Source: Candidatus Nitrosomarinus sp.
GTDB lineage: Archaea; Thermoproteota; Nitrososphaeria; Nitrososphaerales; Nitrosopumilaceae
Assembly: GCA_003702465.1 (NCBI GenBank)
Contig: REGF01000004.1
Span: 1-34,973 of the forward strand
Reading direction: 5' to 3'
DNA: 34,973 bases
Position numbers and translations under genes: made by a program. The notes beneath the pieces were generated by a model that did no database searches, was not told where the DNA came from, and saw only the letters and a list, made by a program, of their open reading frames with translations. This document shows, one piece after another, positions 29,233 to 34,973 of the stretch (its first letter is position 1; each line of letters begins with the position of its first letter).

Positions 29233-30243
29233 GTGACTGAAGAAAAGAAAAAGAAAGTAGTAGCATTACTTTCTGGTGGCTTAGACAGTCAACTTGCAAT
29301 AAAGATGATGCAAGAACAAGGTTTTGATGTTTCTGCAGTTGCAATCAAAACTCCATTTTGTGATTTTGATTGTGGAAGAGGATGTGGTTTTGAAATTAGA
29401 GAAAGAGCAGATGATCTTGATGTAAATCTAAAAACAGTTTATCTAGGTGATGAGTATATTGAAATGTTAAAAAAACCAAAACATGGAATTGGTGCAGGAT
29501 TTAATCCCTGCATTGATTGTAGATCTATGATGTTTGATGCTGCAAAAAAACACATGGAGGAAATTGGTGCAGAGTTTATAATTTCTGGTGAAGTATTAGG
29601 ACAAAGACCAATGAGTCAACATGCACCTGCATTACATACAATTGAAAAAGAATCAGATTTAGTTGGAAAAATTGTAAGACCACTATCTGCTGCATTGTTA
29701 CCTGAAACAGATCCTGAAAAAGATGGTTTAATCAAAAGAGAGAATCTTGGAATGATTAGAGGTAGAACAAGAAAAAATCAATTAGAAATGGCAAAAAAAT
29801 ATGGAATTGAAAATCCACCAAATGCTGGAGGGGGTTGTTTGTTAACAGAACCACATTTTGGAATTAAAGCAAAAGATTTGTTTGAACATACAAAAAATCC
29901 AACAATAAATGATATCGATTTATTAAAAATTGGTAGACATTTTAGATTAGATGAAGAAACAAAATTTGTTGTTGGAAGAAATAAAGATGAAAATGAAATG
30001 ATAAAAGCAATTGCATTACCAGATGATATTTTACTTGAAGCAAAAGATTTTTTTGGTCCAGTTTCAATTTTACGGGGAACTGATTTAAAAAAACATCTGA
30101 AATTTGCAGCATCTGTTACTTTAAGATATTCAGATGCACCAAATGATAAAACAGCAATTGTTTTGATAAAAAATAATGATTCTGATGAAGAAATTTTTTC
30201 AGAGAGTGCAAAAGAGGAATCATACATTCAATTTAGAATGTAG
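29233..30243 (+). CDS. PP-loop ATPase, tRNA thiouridylase (MnmA/ThiI)-like
   Basis: VVALLSGGLDSQLAIKMM PP-loop, CIDCRSMMFDAAKKHMEEIGAEFIISGEVLGQRPMSQ, KIGRHFRLDEETKFVVGRNKDENE; GTG start. Confidence 0.88.
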   Translation: MTEEKKKKVVALLSGGLDSQLAIKMMQEQGFDVSAVAIKTPFCDFDCGRGCGFEIRERADDLDVNLKTVYLGDEYIEMLKKPKHGIGAGFNPCIDCRSMMFDAAKKHMEEIGAEFIISGEVLGQRPMSQHAPALHTIEKESDLVGKIVRPLSAALLPETDPEKDGLIKRENLGMIRGRTRKNQLEMAKKYGIENPPNAGGGCLLTEPHFGIKAKDLFEHTKNPTINDIDLLKIGRHFRLDEETKFVVGRNKDENEMIKAIALPDDILLEAKDFFGPVSILRGTDLKKHLKFAASVTLRYSDAPNDKTAIVLIKNNDSDEEIFSESAKEESYIQFRM

Positions 30244-30316
30244 GCGTGAAAAATCTGAAAAATTAGTTAAAACTAAGGAAGAGTTTTTGAGGAAGTAGAT
30301 CTCATTTTTAATCATA

Positions 30317-30595
30317 ATGCAAAAGCAAGAAAACCCTACATATCTCAAGGCAATTACAATTAGAGATAGTAGTGATGTACATTCTATCAAAGAAGATATC
30401 AAAAAAGGAATTATTTTGATTCTCAGAGTTACTCCATTGGCACAAAAGGATGTAGATCAATTGCGCAAAGTTGTTGAAGAATTGTATTCAATTGCTAAAA
30501 CAGCTGATGCAGATATTGCAAGATTAGGTGAAGAAAGAATAATTGTTACTCCATCTAGTATAAAGATCTGGAAACCAGAATACGATTTAAAATAA
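30317..30595 (+). CDS. sepF: SepF-like protein
   Basis: YLKAITIRDSSDVHSIKEDIKKGIILILRVTPLAQKDVDQLRKVVEELYSIAKTADADIARLGEERIIVTPSSIKIW matches the archaeal SepF pattern. Confidence 0.82.
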   Translation: MQKQENPTYLKAITIRDSSDVHSIKEDIKKGIILILRVTPLAQKDVDQLRKVVEELYSIAKTADADIARLGEERIIVTPSSIKIWKPEYDLK

Positions 30596-32527
30596 TTTTA
30601 TAGCTTCTTGTACTTGAGGATAATGAGCAGGAAGTTTGAACGTTCTTCTAATATTCATTGCAAGGTTTTCTGATTTTGAACGTTCACCGTGATTAACTAA
30701 TACACGACGTAGTTTTGGTCTTAATCTTTGTACAAATGACATTAATTGGTTGTAATCACTATGTCCACTAAATCCATCTAATTTTTCAACACCACAGTTT
30801 ACAGAAACAACTTCAACTTTGCCTTCTTTACCTAACATTGAAACTTGTTTAGAACCATCTAGTACACGTCTTCCTAAAGTTCCATTGACTTGATATGAAA
30901 CGAATACAACTTTATTTTTTGGATCAGGAGCAATATTTTTGAAATATTCTAAAACAGGTCCACCCTCTAACATTCCAGATGTTGCCAATATTATACATGG
31001 AGAATCTTCTCTCATTGGTTCCTCTCTAGCATCAGCATGTTCAATATTTGTAAAGTATTCAGAATCAAATGGATTATCATCAGTTTCTAAAATTTTTTGT
31101 TTTAATTCTCTTGCAAGATATTCAGGATATGACTCATGGATTGCGGATGCTTCAGAGATCATACCTTCAGTAAAAACTGGAGCTTCAACCATTTCACCAG
31201 ATTTCATATAATGATCAATTACCATCATGATTTCTTGTGCACGACCAACTGCTGGAATTGGGATTAAGACTTTGCCCCCATCTGCTAAAGTATTGTTAAC
31301 TGCATTGATAAAAGAAGATTCTACTTGTTGTCTTGTAGGTTGTACATCTTCTCTAAGACCATATGTACTTTCAATTAGTAAAGTCTCAACTCTGGGAAAA
31401 TTCCAACTTGCAGCTTCAAATAAAATACTTTTTCCAAATTTGATATCACCAGAATATACAAAATTGTGATCACCATTACCAATATGAAAATGACATAATG
31501 CAGAACCAAGAATATGTCCTGCATTAGCAAGTACTAATTTAATGTCAGGGGAAATATCAGTTACAGTTCCATATGGTAAAGTAATTGTTTGTCTCATTAC
31601 TTGTTTAACATCTCTTTCAGCATACATTGGAGTTCTACCTTGTGCTGCTGCAACTTTAATTGCGTCTAGTTGAATTAAATTCATCATAGGTAATGTCGGT
31701 TCACTGCAGTAAATTGGACCTTTGTAACCATATTTGCATAATGCTGGTAAAAATCCAGTGTGATCTAAATGAGCATGTCCAATTACTACAGCATCAAGTT
31801 CGTCTAATGTAATATCTAGGGAATCAAGTCGTGGATAGGAATCCATAGGAGAACGAGCACCAGGATTTATTCCGCAGTCAACCAAAATTTTACTTTCTGG
31901 TGTTGATAATAGCATTGAAGATCTTCCAACTTGACCAAAACCACCAAGAGTATGAAGAGATACTTCAGTTCTCTGTGATAAACGAGGTCTAAAAATGTCA
32001 TCCCCAACTTGCTTCATTTGTTTACTTCTTTCAGCAGATGCTTGTTTTAGAGTCGAATTGATTGTTTGGATAGTTCGTGATGGGACTGTAGTAGCTTTTC
32101 TAATTCTTAATCTCCATCCAATTTTTTCTGTTAAATCAGCATGATTGAACTCTTTAGCATTTCTTTGTAACAACCAAGGTCTTTTTGCCTCAATTGATAC
32201 TTCACCAGTTGAAGTGTCAAACAGTGTAGCTTGTAAATTAGCTTCTTCAGGTACATGTTCAGCAATAATTTTTCTACATTCATCTTCTGGTTTTCTTATT
32301 GATTCATCAGTACGAATAACAATTCGTTTTTTAATTATGTTAACAAGTTTTGAAATTGTTTCATTATTTTCTAAAAGATATCTAGGCGAATTTGTGTAAA
32401 GTGCAATCCTTGGTCCTTCATATTCTATCTTTGTTATACTAGCTTCTTTTGGCATACTTTGCAGTATGGTTGCCATTATATTCTGGCTGCTAGGAGGTAA
32501 TTCTTTTGGAGGTTGTTTTTTTTGCAT
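30587..32527 (-). CDS. aCPSF1-type beta-CASP ribonuclease (KH + metallo-beta-lactamase), archaeal transcription-termination factor
   Basis: N-terminal KH-like region, GHAHLDHTGFLPAL, YSGDIKFG, LLIESTYG, ATSGMLEGGPVLEYF, GFSGHSDYNQL, LVNHGE. Start at M 32527 preferred over 32566, which overlaps psmB. Confidence 0.95.
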   Translation of the reverse strand: MQKKQPPKELPPSSQNIMATILQSMPKEASITKIEYEGPRIALYTNSPRYLLENNETISKLVNIIKKRIVIRTDESIRKPEDECRKIIAEHVPEEANLQATLFDTSTGEVSIEAKRPWLLQRNAKEFNHADLTEKIGWRLRIRKATTVPSRTIQTINSTLKQASAERSKQMKQVGDDIFRPRLSQRTEVSLHTLGGFGQVGRSSMLLSTPESKILVDCGINPGARSPMDSYPRLDSLDITLDELDAVVIGHAHLDHTGFLPALCKYGYKGPIYCSEPTLPMMNLIQLDAIKVAAAQGRTPMYAERDVKQVMRQTITLPYGTVTDISPDIKLVLANAGHILGSALCHFHIGNGDHNFVYSGDIKFGKSILFEAASWNFPRVETLLIESTYGLREDVQPTRQQVESSFINAVNNTLADGGKVLIPIPAVGRAQEIMMVIDHYMKSGEMVEAPVFTEGMISEASAIHESYPEYLARELKQKILETDDNPFDSEYFTNIEHADAREEPMREDSPCIILATSGMLEGGPVLEYFKNIAPDPKNKVVFVSYQVNGTLGRRVLDGSKQVSMLGKEGKVEVVSVNCGVEKLDGFSGHSDYNQLMSFVQRLRPKLRRVLVNHGERSKSENLAMNIRRTFKLPAHYPQVQEAIKLF

Positions 32528-32534
32528 TAAATCA

Positions 32535-33167
32535 CTAAAGTTCGATAACTGCTTTCTTTTGTTCATCGGTTAATAGACGGAATCCATCTTTGTCCATTAC
32601 TGCGATGTTTATTCCATCACCAGTACCAATGTTTCTAACGATTGCAGCTTTAACAGCTCTTAAAGCTATTTTTTTTGCCTCTTCAACTGTGAGGTCATTT
32701 CTATATTCTTCTTCCAATAAACCATAAGCTACTGGAGAACCACTTCCAGTTGTAACATAAGATTTCTCTTCAACAGAACCAAACATATCAACATTAAACA
32801 ATGCAGGACCACTTGAATCATAACCACCTAGTAAGATATCAGCCATGAAAGGATATCCTCTGTTTTGATGGAAGATCAATGAACATAATCTTGCCAAGGA
32901 ATGAATAGATATTGAATTTTGTTTGTCTACTCTGTGTAAATTAGAATGATATCGTAAAACATCTACAATATTTTGTGCATCTGCAACACCACCTGCTAAA
33001 GTTAAACCTGCGTGTTTGTCAATTTGTTGAATTTTCATTGTATTGTTATTTGCAATAAAATATCCAGCGCTAGCCCTCATATCTGCGCATAAAACAACAC
33101 CATCTTTTGCCTTAATACCTACAGTGGTAGTCCCATGCAAAATTTTTTCTTCAACGTTTGTAGACAA
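32535..33167 (-). CDS. psmB: Proteasome beta subunit
   Basis: GTTTVGIKAKDGVVLCADMRASAGYFIANNNTMKI, TGSGSPVAYGLLEEEY; TTG start. Confidence 0.95.
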   Translation of the reverse strand: MSTNVEEKILHGTTTVGIKAKDGVVLCADMRASAGYFIANNNTMKIQQIDKHAGLTLAGGVADAQNIVDVLRYHSNLHRVDKQNSISIHSLARLCSLIFHQNRGYPFMADILLGGYDSSGPALFNVDMFGSVEEKSYVTTGSGSPVAYGLLEEEYRNDLTVEEAKKIALRAVKAAIVRNIGTGDGINIAVMDKDGFRLLTDEQKKAVIEL

Positions 33168-33204
33168 AATATTCCCTTTAAGATAAAGTAAATGTCATTC
33201 CACC

Positions 33205-33214
33205 CTTTTAAATA
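33205..33214. promoter_or_regulatory. Shared AT box between divergent psmB and G1PDH genes
   Basis: cttttaaata contains palindromic TTTAAA; about 30 nt from the G1PDH ATG (33242) and about 40 nt from the psmB start. Confidence 0.4.
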
Positions 33215-33241
33215 ACTTTTTGATCATTGAAATCATAAATA

Positions 33242-34306
33242 ATGAAGAAAAAGGAGGATCGCATGCAATCACACACAATGGAATTACCTAGGCTAATAGA
33301 GATCGGGGAGAAAAATATTGGAGACTTTGGAAAATTCCTATTTTCATTAAATAGGCCAAAAAAAGTTTCATTGATTAGTGGAACTAATGTTCAAAATGTT
33401 TTAAAATCTAAAATAGAAAAATCACTAAAAAATAAAAAAATTCGATATATTTGGCATACGTCTATTGATAATCAAATAAAATCAATTGATAAAATCCAAA
33501 AATCAGTTAAGAAGGATAATTCAGATTTAATTGTAGGAATTGGAGGAGGTCGTTCTGTTGATACTGCAAAACTAATTTCATATAATTTATCTATTCCATT
33601 TGTAAGTTTACCAACTGCGGCATCACATGATGGAATGGCAAGTCCATTTGTTTCTGTAAAAAGTGATAAACCTCATTCAATTGTAGCATCAGCGCCACTA
33701 GGTGTGTTTGTAGATATAGATGTAATCAAAAAAGCTCCATCTAAATTATTGGCAAGTGGCTGTGGAGATCTGATTGCAAATATTATAGCTGTAAAAGATT
33801 GGCAGTTAGGTCATAAAAAGAAAAAAGAATACTATGGAAGATATGCTGCAGACTTGGCAATGATGAGTGCAAAAATTGTTATGGAAAATTCTTCAGAATT
33901 TTCACGAAAAGGAGTAGATCATCGTGTAGTTGTTGAGGGATTAATTAGTGCAGGAGTTGCATCTTGTATTGCTGGAAGTAGTAGACCATGTTCTGGTGCA
34001 GAACATCTATTTTCACATGCACTTGATAAAATATCTCCAGGAATTGGACTGCACGGAGAAAAATGTGGAATTGGTTCTATTATGATGGCAAAATTACAAG
34101 GGCAAGATTGGAAAAAAATTATTAAAACATTAAAGGACGTAGGTGCACCAACAACAGCAAAACAAATTGGAATAGAATCAGATAAAATAATTGAAGCTTT
34201 GATTATTGCACAAGGATTAAGACCTGAGCGTTATACAATTTTAAAAGAAAAAATTATGACTAAAAAAACGGCATTAAATCTTGCAAAATCAACTAAAGTA
34301 ATTTAA
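33242..34306 (+). CDS. egsA: sn-glycerol-1-phosphate dehydrogenase
   Basis: VGIGGGRSVDTAKLISYNLSIPFVSLPTAASHDGMASPFVS, GCGDLIANI, CSGAEHLFSHALD, HGEKCGIGSIMM. Alternative SD-led start at 33263. Confidence 0.93.
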   Translation: MKKKEDRMQSHTMELPRLIEIGEKNIGDFGKFLFSLNRPKKVSLISGTNVQNVLKSKIEKSLKNKKIRYIWHTSIDNQIKSIDKIQKSVKKDNSDLIVGIGGGRSVDTAKLISYNLSIPFVSLPTAASHDGMASPFVSVKSDKPHSIVASAPLGVFVDIDVIKKAPSKLLASGCGDLIANIIAVKDWQLGHKKKKEYYGRYAADLAMMSAKIVMENSSEFSRKGVDHRVVVEGLISAGVASCIAGSSRPCSGAEHLFSHALDKISPGIGLHGEKCGIGSIMMAKLQGQDWKKIIKTLKDVGAPTTAKQIGIESDKIIEALIIAQGLRPERYTILKEKIMTKKTALNLAKSTKVI

Positions 34307-34307
34307 T

Positions 34308-34973
34308 CTAAGAAGTTTTTTCTTTTGTTTCAGGTTTCTTGGTTTGTGCTTGTTTGTTGATATGAGTTTCAACAAAACTAATTTTTTCTAATGTATTTAC
34401 AAACTTGAAAATATCCATTTGTATGAAATGTTTCATTATTTGTAATCCATCAGCACGTAAAATATCTTCAGGAATTGTAATACTTGCTTCTTTATCTTTT
34501 AAATCAAAAGCAATTTTACTATCTTCAACAGGAAGTCTTTCTTTTAGAATTGCATCAACTTTATCATTTGGTGTATCTAAAGCTTTGAGTACATTAACAT
34601 CATAAAGAATTGTTTTTCCTGCATATCTATGATTATAATCAATTTGAACTCGACCTGAACCAATAAAACGAATTATTCCTCTTTTATTATCAACTTCAAT
34701 TGTGTCACCAACTGAAACTTTTTCTGCATCTTCACCTAATTTTCTTAGTGGAATCATTCTAACTTTAGTAGAATCTCTTGCACCAAAACCCTTGTCAGGT
34801 GTAACTTCAATTGTCAGCTTATCTCCAACTGATGTTTTTGCTAATGCTTCATCAAATCCCTTTAACACAGGATAAGATGTTTCGCCAACTGAAACTAGTT
34901 TAGGATGATATTTTGCATTTTCCTCATGAAGTGAATATTTTTTTGCATCTGCTTCTAGAGTGGTATCAAATAC
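34308..34973 (-). CDS. FKBP-type (SlyD-like) peptidyl-prolyl isomerase, N-terminally truncated by the window edge
   Basis: Open through 34973; GFDEALAKTSVGDKLTIEVTPDKGFGARDSTKVRMIPL and VDYNHRYAGKTILYDVNVL-type IF domain (here IDYNHRYAGKTILYDVNVL). Confidence 0.9.
   Translation of the reverse strand, partial: VFDTTLEADAKKYSLHEENAKYHPKLVSVGETSYPVLKGFDEALAKTSVGDKLTIEVTPDKGFGARDSTKVRMIPLRKLGEDAEKVSVGDTIEVDNKRGIIRFIGSGRVQIDYNHRYAGKTILYDVNVLKALDTPNDKVDAILKERLPVEDSKIAFDLKDKEASITIPEDILRADGLQIMKHFIQMDIFKFVNTLEKISFVETHINKQAQTKKPETKEKTS

Noticed and set aside
32535-32566. Apparent 32-bp overlap of psmB and aCPSF1
   Set aside because: Explained by an over-extended ORF start; Met at 32527 removes the overlap.
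1-34973. tRNA, rRNA, insertion sequence or prophage
   Set aside because: No T-loop/acceptor patterns, transposase, integrase or phage structural genes were recognised; a tRNAscan-SE run would confirm.

Overview
AT-rich, gene-dense archaeal chromosome segment. Protein content (A-type ATP synthase subunits, Amt, proteasome beta, aCPSF1, glycerol-1-phosphate dehydrogenase, SepF-like protein, archaeal CoA pathway) fits an ammonia-oxidizing Nitrososphaerota/Thaumarchaeota of the Nitrosopumilus type; that placement is inference from gene content, with no database search. Main blocks: (1) divided A-type ATP synthase genes A and E (-), I and C (+), plus a 2-TM small protein and a Cas4-like protein after C; (2) ammonium transporter and rhodanese; (3) nucleotide operon tmk-HD phosphohydrolase-pyrH; (4) a seven-gene minus-strand run with an FtsX/MacB-type ABC exporter, a CARDB-like membrane-anchored protein, a TM/coiled-coil protein and a UbiB kinase, divergent from a double-HTH Lrp-like regulator; (5) an overlapping CoA biosynthesis operon (pantoate kinase, phosphopantothenate synthetase, panB, coaBC) ending in a methyltransferase; (6) sepF-like, aCPSF1, psmB, G1PDH and an FKBP-type isomerase. 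I found three small ORFs absent from the supplied track: a GC-rich 36-aa TM peptide, a zinc-ribbon/TM protein, and a DUF1059-like protein divergent from a second Cys2His2-type small protein. No rRNA, tRNA, CRISPR array or transposon was recognised. Best second-look items: the 36-aa ORF, the Cas4-like protein with degenerate nuclease motifs, the ABC/CARDB/coiled-coil run, the divergent Cys/His pair with an adjacent 12-bp hairpin, and the repeated near-zero spacing of convergent genes.
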